64,000 nucleotides of DNA from JBFMFH01 sp040752275 (GTDB lineage Bacteria > Acidobacteriota > Vicinamibacteria > Vicinamibacterales > JAKQTR01), in the NCBI GenBank assembly GCA_040752275.1, contig JBFMFH010000111.1:1-64000 (forward strand), in the 5' to 3' direction. Both the position numbers and the translations under genes were made by a program. Positions 49,638 to 58,362 of this stretch are shown here, piece by piece. The notes beneath the pieces were generated by a model. The model saw nothing but the letters and a program-made list of their open reading frames with translations. It ran no database searches and was not told where the DNA came from. How positions within the stretch are numbered: position 1 is the stretch's first letter; each line of letters opens with the position of its first letter.

Positions 49638-50793
49638 GGGCCGGCCGGTCGCTCGTCCGATTGGCGGCCATGAGGCCCTTGTCGCGCAGCTCGCCCAGCG
49701 CCCGGTCGAACAGATCCACCGCCCCGTCGCCGGTCGCCCGGGCCCAGTCGATGAGCTCTGCCATGCCGGTGTCCAGATTCACCGCCGGTTCGTAGCCGAG
49801 CGTCTCCCGCAGCCGTGACGCGTCGCAGAAGCAGTGGCGCACGTCGAACAGCCGGCCCTCGTGCAGCATGTGCGGCTCGATGGACTTGCCGAGCAGCCGG
49901 TTCAGCACGCGTGCGATCTCCAGGATACTGATCCGCGTACCGGATCCGATGTTGACCGGCAGGAAGTCGGCTCCGCTTCGCTCGAGCATCAGCACGAGAC
50001 AGTTGACGACATCGCGGATCGAAACGAAGTCCCTCAGTTGTCCGCCGTCCTCGAAGATCATGGGCGGCCTGTCGTTGAGCAGTCGGCTCAGGAAGATCGC
50101 GGCCACGCCCGCATAGGGATTGCTCAGGCTCTGGCGGGGACCGTACACGTTGAAGAACCGCGGGGCGACCGCAGGGATGCCGTAGGTCCTGCCGATCAGC
50201 AGGACCATCTCCTCCTGGTGGTACTTCGTCATCGAGTAGATGTTGTCCCGGTAGAGCGGCTTGGCCTCTGGGGTGGGCACGGGCTCGACGCTGCGCCCGC
50301 ACGTCGGACAGTGCGGCTCCCAGTCTCTCGCGGCGAGCTGTGCCGCGTTTCGGAGCCCCGGGTAGCTGGGACCGCACGAGCCGCACCGATAGGCACCCTC
50401 CCCGTAGACGCCGACCGACGAGGCGACCAGCACCTTCTGCAGGTGATGCTTGTCGTTCGCCATGATGTCGAGCAACACGCCGGTGCCCCCTGTGTTGACG
50501 CTGACGTACCGCTCGATCTGATACATGCTCTGACCGATGCTGACCGCAGCGGCGAAGTGTACGACGGCGTCGGACTCGAGCACGAGTGGTGCGACGGTGG
50601 CCCGGTCACGCACGTCACCCCGCACGTAGGTCGCCCGCGGATTCGCGTAGGCCGGCCACGTGCCGCTCCGATGCACCTGTGGCTCGAGGCTGTCCAGGAC
50701 GGTCACCCTGTACTGGCGGTCCACGAGCGCGTCGACGAGGTGTGATCCGATGTAGCCGGCGCCCCCTGTCACGAGGATCTTCTGAATGCCCAT
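49627..50793 (-). CDS. NAD-dependent epimerase with zinc-ribbon-like insert (dTDP-rhamnose 4-epimerase-like)
   Basis: 388 aa from ATG 50793. Extended SDR: TGGAGYIG (9-16), SSVGVYGEG (125-133), YSMTK (186-190) and PRFFNVYGPRQ. Between the catalytic Ser and Tyr lies an insert of about 45 residues with two CxxC pairs (Cys137, Cys140, Cys162, Cys165), which should bind zinc. The same insert layout is known to me from dTDP-L-rhamnose 4-epimerase (Tll/WbiB)-type proteins, which make 6-deoxy-L-talose. Assignment to that activity is by analogy. Confidence 0.85.
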   Translation of the reverse strand: MGIQKILVTGGAGYIGSHLVDALVDRQYRVTVLDSLEPQVHRSGTWPAYANPRATYVRGDVRDRATVAPLVLESDAVVHFAAAVSIGQSMYQIERYVSVNTGGTGVLLDIMANDKHHLQKVLVASSVGVYGEGAYRCGSCGPSYPGLRNAAQLAARDWEPHCPTCGRSVEPVPTPEAKPLYRDNIYSMTKYHQEEMVLLIGRTYGIPAVAPRFFNVYGPRQSLSNPYAGVAAIFLSRLLNDRPPMIFEDGGQLRDFVSIRDVVNCLVLMLERSGADFLPVNIGSGTRISILEIARVLNRLLGKSIEPHMLHEGRLFDVRHCFCDASRLRETLGYEPAVNLDTGMAELIDWARATGDGAVDLFDRALGELRDKGLMAANRTSDRPARRG

Positions 50794-50806
50794 CAGGTGT
50801 CGTCTC

Positions 50807-52108
50807 TCAGGTCTGCGTCTGCGCGTGCGTTCCGTCCAGCACACGATCCAGGCCGATGTGGAGCGGTCCGGCGGCGTTGACATCGACGGTGGCAAAGAGC
50901 GCGGCGCCCTGTTGGAGGTACACCTGCCGCGCGAGGTAGAGGTGCGGATACAGGAACCTGCTGTCGCTCATCAGGGCAACAGTGGGAATCCCGAGGAGCG
51001 GGGCCAGCCAGGTGAGGCTGCCGCACGTCCCGACGAAGGCCTCCGCGCGAGAGATGACCTGTGTCTGCAACTCCAGGTTGTTGGCCGGCGTCAAGAGGCC
51101 TGCGAGCGAGTGCACGCGCGAGTGGCGGCTCAACAGGTAGTCATCGTGGTCGTCGATGGCCAGACCGGTGTCGAGCGTGACCACGTCGATGTGATCCGCG
51201 AGGTGCTCGACAATGGCCTGCAGCGTCAGGCGGTTGCGCGGCGTGTCGGGAAGCGAGGCAGCCGTGTAGGCCTTGACCGCAACGTAGCGCCGAGGCAAGA
51301 ACGACAGATCGAATGTCGAGGGTGGCGCGGGGCGGATGTGGCGCACGCGCTCGAGCACGAAGTTCACCGGCCGGTGTCCGAGCCAATACGCCCGGAAGAG
51401 CCTGTACATCGCCGAGGGGTGGATGACGATCGCATCCGCTCGGCCGGTGGCCTGCCGGGCGAAGTCGAGGATGTCGCGGTCGAGGACGGCAAGGTCGAGC
51501 TGCTTGTGCGTGCCCTCTCCGGCCTCTCGGCGTTCCTGACTTCGCCGCGCAAAGGTGGGTGGATCCATGACGTCGAACACGTCGACGTAGTCCGCCGCCA
51601 GATCGGAGTACCAGGAGCGCACACCACCGCGGGACACGGCAACGACACGTTGAGGGTCCCAGTTGTGCTCGGCCTTGAGCCACCGGAGGAATGGCACCCA
51701 GTAGAAGGTCTCGAACCCGACTTCCGAGAGCCATGGTCCCAGAAGGATTGGCCGGCCACTTGCCGCCAGCCGCCGGACGCCGCGCTCGGTCTTCCGCTCC
51801 CGGCGCTGCCAGGCCGCCTGCTCCCGGGCGCGCTCCATCCGTCGCCACCGGCGCACGAACGGCTTGTGGAGGCCGAGCAGACGCCGCCACAGCCATCGCG
51901 AGAGGTTGCGCAACGCGACCATCGCGTTCTTGCCCGCCTCCCGCGTCGCCCGCCACATCCTGGCGGCGGCGCGGGCGCGCCTGCGGAGCGCCTTCCGTGC
52001 CAGGTTCGACGCCCGGACGGTCCGTCGAGCGGCGAGCCGCCCGACATTGCGAAGAAGAAGCAGGGGGCGCTGAAGCGACGCGTGCGCCGGATCCTGATCG
52101 CCGCTCAC
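50807..52108 (-). CDS. Unclassified GT-B-like glycosyltransferase, GPW-GFE family member 1
   Basis: 433 aa from GTG 52108, overlapping the upstream stop (GTGA). Residues 1-118 are a very basic helical region. The conserved domain starts with GPWLSEVGFETFYWVPFLRW (124-143), then AVSRGG..SWY.DLAADYVDVFDV. It ends with LTPANNLELQTQVISRAEAFVGTCG and PLLGIPTVALMSD, which looks like the donor-side loop of GT-B glycosyltransferases. I do not recognise a named family. It is homologous in full to 52105-53157 and to the C-terminal half of the gene at 61883. The role is probably sugar transfer in glycan assembly. Confidence 0.7.
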   Translation of the reverse strand: MSGDQDPAHASLQRPLLLLRNVGRLAARRTVRASNLARKALRRRARAAARMWRATREAGKNAMVALRNLSRWLWRRLLGLHKPFVRRWRRMERAREQAAWQRRERKTERGVRRLAASGRPILLGPWLSEVGFETFYWVPFLRWLKAEHNWDPQRVVAVSRGGVRSWYSDLAADYVDVFDVMDPPTFARRSQERREAGEGTHKQLDLAVLDRDILDFARQATGRADAIVIHPSAMYRLFRAYWLGHRPVNFVLERVRHIRPAPPSTFDLSFLPRRYVAVKAYTAASLPDTPRNRLTLQAIVEHLADHIDVVTLDTGLAIDDHDDYLLSRHSRVHSLAGLLTPANNLELQTQVISRAEAFVGTCGSLTWLAPLLGIPTVALMSDSRFLYPHLYLARQVYLQQGAALFATVDVNAAGPLHIGLDRVLDGTHAQTQT

Positions 52109-53157
52109 GTGGCCGCCGCCAGTCGTTGCACGTCCGCCACGAGGTCGGCCGTCGCCGTCCACCGCAGATCGCGGAGTCGAAGTGGGGGCGTACCCAATTG
52201 GGCAGCCGTCCGCTGGCAGATCTCGAGATGCGCGGGATCGAAGCCGCCCGCTTCCGTGAACAACGCGACGCCAGGCACACCGCAGAGAGGGGCCAGATAC
52301 GAGAATCCCCCGTAGGTTCCGACGAACACCGACGCGTTTGCCACGATCGCCGTTTGCAGATCGAGGTTGTGTCTCGCGTCCTGCAACCCGGCCACGGTGG
52401 CCGCCGCCCGCGGGCCCGGTTCGCTCCGGTGGTCGTCCACGGAAAGGTCCACGGAGAGGGAGATGACCCGACACGTCGTCGAAACCGACTCCACGAGCCC
52501 GGAAATCGTTCGCCGATCCGCGTCGGACGGGCGAAAGCAGTCGTTGTCGTAGAACTTGGCGGCCACATACGACCCCTGCGGGACGCCCGACCCGGCTGGG
52601 GGCTGGACTTTCGGGAGCCGCAGGCGGAGGGCATGCCGCTCGACCCAGTTCGCCGACGTGTGCTTCCACCAGTAGTGGCGCACCAGCTTGAACATCAGCG
52701 AGGGGTGAAGGACCAGGGCTGTGTCGATTCGGTTCCGCCGGCGAACCTCGCCGACAATCCGGTCGTCGATCTCAGTGGACCGAATCTGCTTCTGCTCGCC
52801 CAGTGCCCGCCGCCGCTCGGCATTCGCCTCTCTGAAGCGATCGGCTGGCATGACGTCGAACACGTCGACGTAGGCCGCCGCGACATCCCGGTACCAACCC
52901 TCCGGCCCGCCGCGCGACACAGCCGTCACGCGGGCGGGATTCAGCCCCAGCGCGACGGTGACCCACCGGACGAATGGCACCCAGTACAGCACCTCGAAGC
53001 CCATCTCTCCGAGCCACGGGCCTGCAATCACCTGCCGATTCGACCGGACGATGTCCCGGATCTCGCGCAAGACGGAGGCCCGGCTGACGAGCGCGCGTGC
53101 CAGCCCCAGCGCGCGCCTGGCGGGCATCACTCTCCATGCCCGGCGTGTGCGGTTCAC
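52105..53157 (-). CDS. Unclassified GT-B-like glycosyltransferase, GPW-GFE family member 2
   Basis: 350 aa from GTG 53157, overlapping the neuA-like stop (GTGA). The signature GPWLGEMGFEVLYWVPFVRW starts at residue 46; AVSRGGPEGWYRDVAAAYVDVFDVMP follows. The middle has HPSLMFKLVRHYWW (HPS.M.RLFR.YW in member 1). The end NLDLQTAIVANASVFVGTYGGFSYLAPLCGVPGVALF is the putative nucleotide-sugar loop. It has only a short basic N-terminus compared with member 1. Both lie in tandem, so they are likely sequential transferases or products of duplication. Confidence 0.7.
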   Translation of the reverse strand: MNRTRRAWRVMPARRALGLARALVSRASVLREIRDIVRSNRQVIAGPWLGEMGFEVLYWVPFVRWVTVALGLNPARVTAVSRGGPEGWYRDVAAAYVDVFDVMPADRFREANAERRRALGEQKQIRSTEIDDRIVGEVRRRNRIDTALVLHPSLMFKLVRHYWWKHTSANWVERHALRLRLPKVQPPAGSGVPQGSYVAAKFYDNDCFRPSDADRRTISGLVESVSTTCRVISLSVDLSVDDHRSEPGPRAAATVAGLQDARHNLDLQTAIVANASVFVGTYGGFSYLAPLCGVPGVALFTEAGGFDPAHLEICQRTAAQLGTPPLRLRDLRWTATADLVADVQRLAAAT

Positions 53158-53870
53158 GGAGGCGGCGCAGTTCCCAGCGCCAGACGCCGCTCGGCCTCCG
53201 CCCAGTCCTCCTGCGTGTCGATGGTCACGGATTCGGCGGCTGGAATCACGAGGGGCCGGCAGTCCTGTCCGTACAGACTGTGGTACTCGGCGACCGTGCG
53301 CCGCCAGAAGGCGTACACCGTCCCGTCACGGACGAATGCCGGTCGCGCATCCTGACGGCGGCCAATCTGCTCGGTGCCGGCCAGAAACGGCACCAGGCGT
53401 CCATCCTCGACGCGCATAACGTAGTCCGGCGAGAAGTGCCGCGGCACTTCGACGACACTCGCGACGGCGTCGGCGCCCGTGTCGCGGAGCATCGCGACCG
53501 CGCGTGCGAGCTGCTCCGGGCGCCTCAGGGGCGCCGTCGGCTGGATCAACAGGACGATGTCGCACTGCCAGCCCTCTTGTTCGAGCATCGCCAGGGCATG
53601 CTCGACGACAGGAAGCATGGGTGTCGCATCCTCGGCGAGTTCTGCCGGACGGATGAACGGGACCTCGGCACCGCACAGGCGACCGGCTGCCGCGATCTCG
53701 TCCGAGTCGGTCGTCAGCACGACGCGGTCGACCACGCCAGACCGCGTGGCTGCCTCGATCGCGTAGCGCAACAGCGGCCTGCCCACGAGCTGGCGGAGGT
53801 TCTTCCCCGGGAGGCCTTTCGAGCCCCCCCGGGCGGGCACCAGTCCGAGCACGGGAGAAGTCGGGGTCAC
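53154..53870 (-). CDS. neuA: CMP-nonulosonate cytidylyltransferase (second copy)
   Basis: 238 aa from GTG 53870, overlapping the upstream methyltransferase stop (GTGA). VPARGGSKGLPGKNLR (11-26), TTDSDEIAAAGRLCGAEVPFIRP, LIQPTAPLRRPEQL and RDGTVYAFWRRTV identify the NeuA family. It activates a sialic-acid-like sugar with CTP. It is closely similar to the copy at 60017, including VVEVPRHFSPDYVM and the NGRLVPF-like block, unlike the copy at 28244. Together with neuC at 54786 and neuB at 55937 it completes a standard nonulosonic acid route. Confidence 0.92.
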   Translation of the reverse strand: MTPTSPVLGLVPARGGSKGLPGKNLRQLVGRPLLRYAIEAATRSGVVDRVVLTTDSDEIAAAGRLCGAEVPFIRPAELAEDATPMLPVVEHALAMLEQEGWQCDIVLLIQPTAPLRRPEQLARAVAMLRDTGADAVASVVEVPRHFSPDYVMRVEDGRLVPFLAGTEQIGRRQDARPAFVRDGTVYAFWRRTVAEYHSLYGQDCRPLVIPAAESVTIDTQEDWAEAERRLALGTAPPP

Positions 53871-54796
53871 GAGGGCTTAACTGCGTTCTGCACGTAGCGC
53901 ACTTCGGAGAGCAGGGCCGCCGGTTCGTCCGGTGCGGGCAAAGCCGCAACGTCTGCCGGTCCAGGCTGGCACACCATGCCGATGTGCAGGCGGTCGGCGG
54001 CGTAGTCCGTGCGGAGCACCTCGAGGCCGGCTCGCCGCAGGAAGGCTCGGAACGTCGGCTCCGTCAGAGAGTACGGATGGTCGATCTTGATCGCAGCTTC
54101 GACAGACCAGTTGCGGAGGTAGGCCGCGCGGAAGTCGACGAAGTCGACGAAGAACAGGCCGTGCTCACTCAGGAGTCCTCGGATCGCGGCCAACGTGCTC
54201 CGGATGTCGAGCAGATGATCCACCGTCTGGCACATCAGCACGACATCGAATCGCCTGCCCGACGCCTGGTATTCCTCGGCCATGCCGGCGACGGTGTCGA
54301 GGCCCAGCCGGGCGGCCTCGGCCAGTTCGAGCGGAGAGGGATCGATCACGGTTCCGGCGAGTCCGAAACGCGAGCAAAAGGCGTTCGCTACAACGCCGGT
54401 GGAGCCGCCGATATCGAGGAGGGTGCCACGATCACGCTTGTCCAGGAACGGAGCCACGAATTCCATCCGCTCGGCGGCGTAGACCCGTTGTTCGGCCTTG
54501 ATCGACTGCGCATCGATCAGCCGTCCGTGGTATGCGCTCACGAGCGGTCTGTAGACCTCCGCATAGAAGTCCTTGTAGGCGCCCCTCGTCATGACCGGGT
54601 TGAGGAACACGAGTCCGCAACGACGGCAGCCCCAGGCCCTGGCGGGGAACCCGTACCGATCGCGATGGGCCAGGACGACCAGGTCTTGACCACCACAGAA
54701 GCTGCACGCGTCCAGCAGATGCTTCGGCTGGTTTGCGTAGTCGAACCCCACGGCCCTGATGCGATCGAAACGCGCGGGCGGTTGCTCAGTAGGCAA
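53867..54796 (-). CDS. SAM methyltransferase with N-terminal zinc-ribbon-like motif
   Basis: 309 aa from TTG 54796, overlapping neuC by 11 bp; GTG at codon 16 is an alternative start. CSFCGGQDLVVLA...WGCRRCGLVFLNP (about 31-68) gives four Cys of a zinc-binding site as in C-methyltransferases of sugar pathways. Motif I is GTLLDIGGSTGVVANAF, and DVVLMCQTVDHLLD follows. The end KPS is before the neuA start. It probably methylates the nonulosonic acid or an intermediate, given its place between neuC and neuA. Confidence 0.82.
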   Translation of the reverse strand: MPTEQPPARFDRIRAVGFDYANQPKHLLDACSFCGGQDLVVLAHRDRYGFPARAWGCRRCGLVFLNPVMTRGAYKDFYAEVYRPLVSAYHGRLIDAQSIKAEQRVYAAERMEFVAPFLDKRDRGTLLDIGGSTGVVANAFCSRFGLAGTVIDPSPLELAEAARLGLDTVAGMAEEYQASGRRFDVVLMCQTVDHLLDIRSTLAAIRGLLSEHGLFFVDFVDFRAAYLRNWSVEAAIKIDHPYSLTEPTFRAFLRRAGLEVLRTDYAADRLHIGMVCQPGPADVAALPAPDEPAALLSEVRYVQNAVKPS

Positions 54797-55940
54797 GCTG
54801 CTTCTCGATCTTCAGTTCGGCGGACGCGAGGTGGGCGGCGATGCGCCCACCGGCCTGCCCGTCGCCGTAGAGCGTGTCCGGCGGCAGGCGCCCGGTCTGC
54901 AGGTGTTTCCGGATGGCGTCGCCGATAGCCTCGCGGTCGTAGCCGACATCGATCACGTTGCGGCCGCGCTCGCGGCCCTGCTGCCGTGTCCCGACGTTGA
55001 CCGCCGGGACGCCCAGGTACGAGCACTCCCGGATCGCGACGCTCGAGTTTCCGACGATGCACGAACACCGTGTCAGCAACTGCAGGAAGTCCTCGGGAAA
55101 CATGTTGCGAAACAGATGGATGCGCGCGTCACGATGCTGCTCGCGGAACATGCGGATGCCCTTCGAGGTCCCGTCAGACCCGGCATCCACGTTGGGCCAG
55201 AACCACAGGGTTGGCAGGTTCAGGCGGTTCACGGCAAACAGCGTCTCCTCAACCTGCCGCCTGGCTTCGTCGTACTCCGTCGTGACGGGGTGCTGGACGA
55301 CGACCAGGAAGCCGTCGGACAGATGCACTCTCTCGCCGACGCCACCGTATCGCTCGAACGGGTCGAACGCCGGGGCACTGGTGGCCTGCACCTCGGCGGC
55401 TAGATCGATCGACGGGCACCCCGTTAGGAAGATCTGAGCCGGATCCTCACCCAGCTTCACGACACGCTCGCGCGCCCTCTCGGTGGCCACGAAATGGAGG
55501 TCCGCCAGCTTCGTGACGGCGTGACGGACCTTCTCGTCGATGGAACCTGTGACTTCACCCCCCTGCACGTGCGCGACTGGCACGTTCATGTACGAGGCGG
55601 CCACAGCGGTCGCGAGCGTTTCATACCGGTCGGCAACCGTGACGACGACGTCCGGCTTCAGGTTGTCGAACACGGTCGCCAGCTCGACCAGCCCGAGGCC
55701 GGTGGACTTGGCGGACGTGACGAGGTTCTCGCCTTCGAGAATCATGTAGACGCGCGCGGCGACCTCGAACCCATCGTGCTCGATGCTGCGGATGGCGAAC
55801 CCATACCGCTCGAGCAACGCCGAGGCCGCGACGACGAGCTGCAGCTCGAGATCGGGATGACTGGTGATGGCGCGCAGTGCGGACTTGATCCGCGCGTAGC
55901 TCGGTCGCGCGGTGACCAGGACGCAGACCTTTCGTGTCAA
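54786..55940 (-). CDS. neuC: UDP-GlcNAc 2-epimerase (hydrolysing), NeuC
   Basis: 384 aa from TTG 55940, overlapping the neuB stop (TTGA). VLVTARPSYARIKSAL, VADRYETLATAVAASYMNVPVAHVQGGEVTGSIDEKVRHAVTKLADLHF and GNSSVAIRECSYLGVPAVNVGTRQQGRERG are hallmarks of the NeuC/LegG hydrolysing epimerases. They release 2-epimerised free N-acetylamino sugar from UDP. It lies with neuB and neuA in the same coupled block. Whether the product is ManNAc (sialic acid) or the 2,4-diacetamido trideoxy sugar (legionaminic acid) cannot be decided. Confidence 0.93.
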   Translation of the reverse strand: MTRKVCVLVTARPSYARIKSALRAITSHPDLELQLVVAASALLERYGFAIRSIEHDGFEVAARVYMILEGENLVTSAKSTGLGLVELATVFDNLKPDVVVTVADRYETLATAVAASYMNVPVAHVQGGEVTGSIDEKVRHAVTKLADLHFVATERARERVVKLGEDPAQIFLTGCPSIDLAAEVQATSAPAFDPFERYGGVGERVHLSDGFLVVVQHPVTTEYDEARRQVEETLFAVNRLNLPTLWFWPNVDAGSDGTSKGIRMFREQHRDARIHLFRNMFPEDFLQLLTRCSCIVGNSSVAIRECSYLGVPAVNVGTRQQGRERGRNVIDVGYDREAIGDAIRKHLQTGRLPPDTLYGDGQAGGRIAAHLASAELKIEKQLAY

Positions 55941-56989
55941 GACGTTGCGTCTCCCTCCAGGTCGGCTTCGCGGAGTTGCGCGTCCGCATCGACCGCTCGT
56001 AGCAGCCGGCGACCCAGGATCTCCGCGACCCGGGCCGCGGGAATGCCGGTTCCCGGCTTCTTGAACGCCAGATGTTCCGCGCAGAGCACCGTCCCTGCCG
56101 GGAGGGGCCCGCGGGCGACGATACTCTTCGTGAAGATGGCGCGCAACTCGCCCATTTCGGCTGCGGCCCGGTCCTTTTCGACCGGACTGGCCTTCATGCG
56201 TTCGATGAATCTCACGCCGTCGACGAGCTGGCGGAACTCGGCGGTCGTGACGGACGCCACGACGTCCGGGCCGAACATCTCACGGCTGAGCGTGACGTGG
56301 ACTTCGATGATGTCGGCGCCAAGTGTCGCCGCTGCGAGCCCCGGGTAGATGGTCCCCGAGTGGTCGGATAGGCCGACGGCGCAGCGGTACCGCTGCCGGA
56401 ACTCCTCCATGACGTTGAGGCCTATCCGTTCGGCGGGGCACGGGTAGGCCGTTGTGCATTGGAGCACCGCCATGGGCACGCCTCTGGCCTGTATCCGCGC
56501 AACCACGCGGTCGAGCTCTCGAAGCGGGCTCATTCCGGAAGACAGGAGAATGGGCCGGCCGGTGTCTGCCATCCGGTCGATCATCGGGTCGTTGCCGACT
56601 TCGCCCGAGCCGACCTTCCACATCGGGACGCCGATGCGGTCGAGCAGTTCGACGGCCTCGATCGAAAACGGCGAGCTGAGAAACAGGAGCCCGCGATCGC
56701 GAGCGTGATCGGCAAGGCCCCGCCACTGGTCCTCGGTGAACTCCATGCGCGTCCAGTACTCGAAGCGCGTCCGGTCCTGCGGGCTGAAGCGCACGCGGAA
56801 CGGCTCCGACGGGGTGCTTTCGGCCTCGGCGATGTGGGTCTGCAGCTTCACGGCATCGGCGCCGGTCGCGGCGATGGCATCGACAAAGGCATGTGCGAGG
56901 CCGAGACTGCCGTCGTGAGTCAAACCGACCTCGCCAATGACGAGGCAGCGACCTCCGCCGAAGGCCGGTGGCGGTGCGACGGTATTCAT
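55937..56989 (-). CDS. neuB: N-acetylneuraminate/legionaminate-type synthase NeuB
   Basis: 350 aa. The TIM-barrel has CLVIGEVGLTHDGSLGLAHAF, VKLQTH, PMWKVGSGEVGNDPMIDRMA, LLSSGMSPL, QCTTAYPCPAERIGLN and GLSDHSGTIYPGLAAATLGADIIEVHVTL. A C-terminal SAF domain starts near FTKSIVARGPLPAGTVLCAEHLAFKKPGTGI. It condenses PEP with ManNAc or a relative. Its glycine-rich N-terminus and HDGSLGLAH differ strongly from the synthase at 31447, so two acid sugars are made. Confidence 0.93.
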   Translation of the reverse strand: MNTVAPPPAFGGGRCLVIGEVGLTHDGSLGLAHAFVDAIAATGADAVKLQTHIAEAESTPSEPFRVRFSPQDRTRFEYWTRMEFTEDQWRGLADHARDRGLLFLSSPFSIEAVELLDRIGVPMWKVGSGEVGNDPMIDRMADTGRPILLSSGMSPLRELDRVVARIQARGVPMAVLQCTTAYPCPAERIGLNVMEEFRQRYRCAVGLSDHSGTIYPGLAAATLGADIIEVHVTLSREMFGPDVVASVTTAEFRQLVDGVRFIERMKASPVEKDRAAAEMGELRAIFTKSIVARGPLPAGTVLCAEHLAFKKPGTGIPAARVAEILGRRLLRAVDADAQLREADLEGDATS

Positions 56990-58356
56990 GATCGCGATTC
57001 TACCAAGCTGCCAGTCGCGTCGAAGTACCTGTCAGCGAAGGACGCGGCGATCCTTCCCCGGCCCGGGGTGACCGGAAGCGCGGTCCGCGGGTTGACTGAC
57101 CGGCCGGGCCATTGCCGCGCCACGGCAGCCAGCTTCTGCTCGAAGGCCTCCTGGGCCGGCGACGCGACCGCGCAGCCGTGCAGGAGCTGCCAGCACTCCT
57201 GCACGGCCGCCAGGATGTCTTCGGGCGCATTGTCTTCGTGGCCGTACCGCTGGTCATACGCATGGGCCAGATACGATTCGTCCAGCATCTCAAACAGACT
57301 GAGCCGGCGCGCCGTCGCCTGATCCACGGCGTGCTTGAAGACATATCGATCCCAGGGCGCCCAGACGCAGGCCGTGAACTGGATGACGTTGGTGGCGAGC
57401 AGCGGAACCTTGAACAGCCGGCCGAACAGGTTGGGACCGGAGTCGCAGACGATGAACAGCTTGCAGCGCCTCACGCACCACAATTCGAGTTCGGGTGTCC
57501 TGGCGGGCATCGTGGCGAGGTCGACGACGCCTGCGCGCGCGACGGGAGTCATCGTCGAATCGCCGACTCTGACGACGATCGCCCCCTTCGATACCAGCCA
57601 GTCAATGGCCGGGAAGTAGTCCTCGATCTGCGCGCTTCTCTCGTCGTATGCGGCCGGCTGGCGCAAACCGAGCGCCGCGCGGTATCCGGCTTCCCGGACG
57701 TGAAGGCAGACGATGACTGAATCGGCGGAAATCCCCATCGTGGCGGCGAGGCGCGCTGCCGTGCGCTCCATCTCCTGGCGGAGCGTCACAGAAAGGGCAC
57801 CGAGCCTGCCCGCGCGCTGCGCCTTGCGTGCGCGTCTTCCAGCCTCTTTGAGGCGCGACGCCCACAACTGCCGGACGCGGCGTGCGTACGCCTCGACGTG
57901 CGCGTGGCCCCACCGCTCGAGCCGTCTCGCGACTCTCTTGATGGACTTGCGACGGACCGATCGCTCCGGAACCGCCAGCACTGCCAGCCCTGCCAGCCGC
58001 CGGATTTCCCGTCCCAGGACGCTCCCGGCCCACGCGACCGGCGCGCCGTATCGCACCGGAGTCGATGCCCACCAGACGATCCGCAGCGCCGAAGCGGCCA
58101 CGCCGGCCGGTGACAGCGTCGGGGCCGTTGGACTGGTGAGGTCGAACAGTGCCGGGTTCAGGGCGTGGCGGGGCCTGAGCATGAGCAGCCGGGCGCCGAA
58201 TCCGTGCGCCACATGGAACGCCTCGTCCACGCGCCAGATCAAGCCGCCGTAGCCGACGGCCTTACCCAGCGAGCTCTCGGCCGGTGTCACCATCAGCAGT
58301 GAGCGTCGCCCGACGCGTAACAACAGGTGGTCCATGGTGCGGTCGACCGCAGCCAC
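56986..58356 (-). CDS. TIGR04372-like putative glycosyltransferase
   Basis: 456 aa from GTG 58356, 6 bp after the upstream stop; ATG 58335 possible. The C-terminal half has VIVCLHVREAGYR, QIEDYFPAIDWLVSKGAIVVRVGDSTM and CKLFIVCDSGPNLFGRLFKVPLLATN, which I recognise as the TIGR04372 putative glycosyltransferase pattern. The N-terminal part is Arg-rich with helices. It would transfer a sugar in assembly of the glycan; donor unknown. It overlaps the neuB start (ATGA). Confidence 0.75.
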   Translation of the reverse strand: MAAVDRTMDHLLLRVGRRSLLMVTPAESSLGKAVGYGGLIWRVDEAFHVAHGFGARLLMLRPRHALNPALFDLTSPTAPTLSPAGVAASALRIVWWASTPVRYGAPVAWAGSVLGREIRRLAGLAVLAVPERSVRRKSIKRVARRLERWGHAHVEAYARRVRQLWASRLKEAGRRARKAQRAGRLGALSVTLRQEMERTAARLAATMGISADSVIVCLHVREAGYRAALGLRQPAAYDERSAQIEDYFPAIDWLVSKGAIVVRVGDSTMTPVARAGVVDLATMPARTPELELWCVRRCKLFIVCDSGPNLFGRLFKVPLLATNVIQFTACVWAPWDRYVFKHAVDQATARRLSLFEMLDESYLAHAYDQRYGHEDNAPEDILAAVQECWQLLHGCAVASPAQEAFEQKLAAVARQWPGRSVNPRTALPVTPGRGRIAASFADRYFDATGSLVESRS

Positions 58357-58362
58357 GATTGG

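Noticed and set aside
50786..53355. Two plus-strand open frames above 500 codons opposite the GPW-GFE genes
   Set aside because: The minus-strand proteins are mutually homologous over ordered blocks, which shows that strand to be coding.
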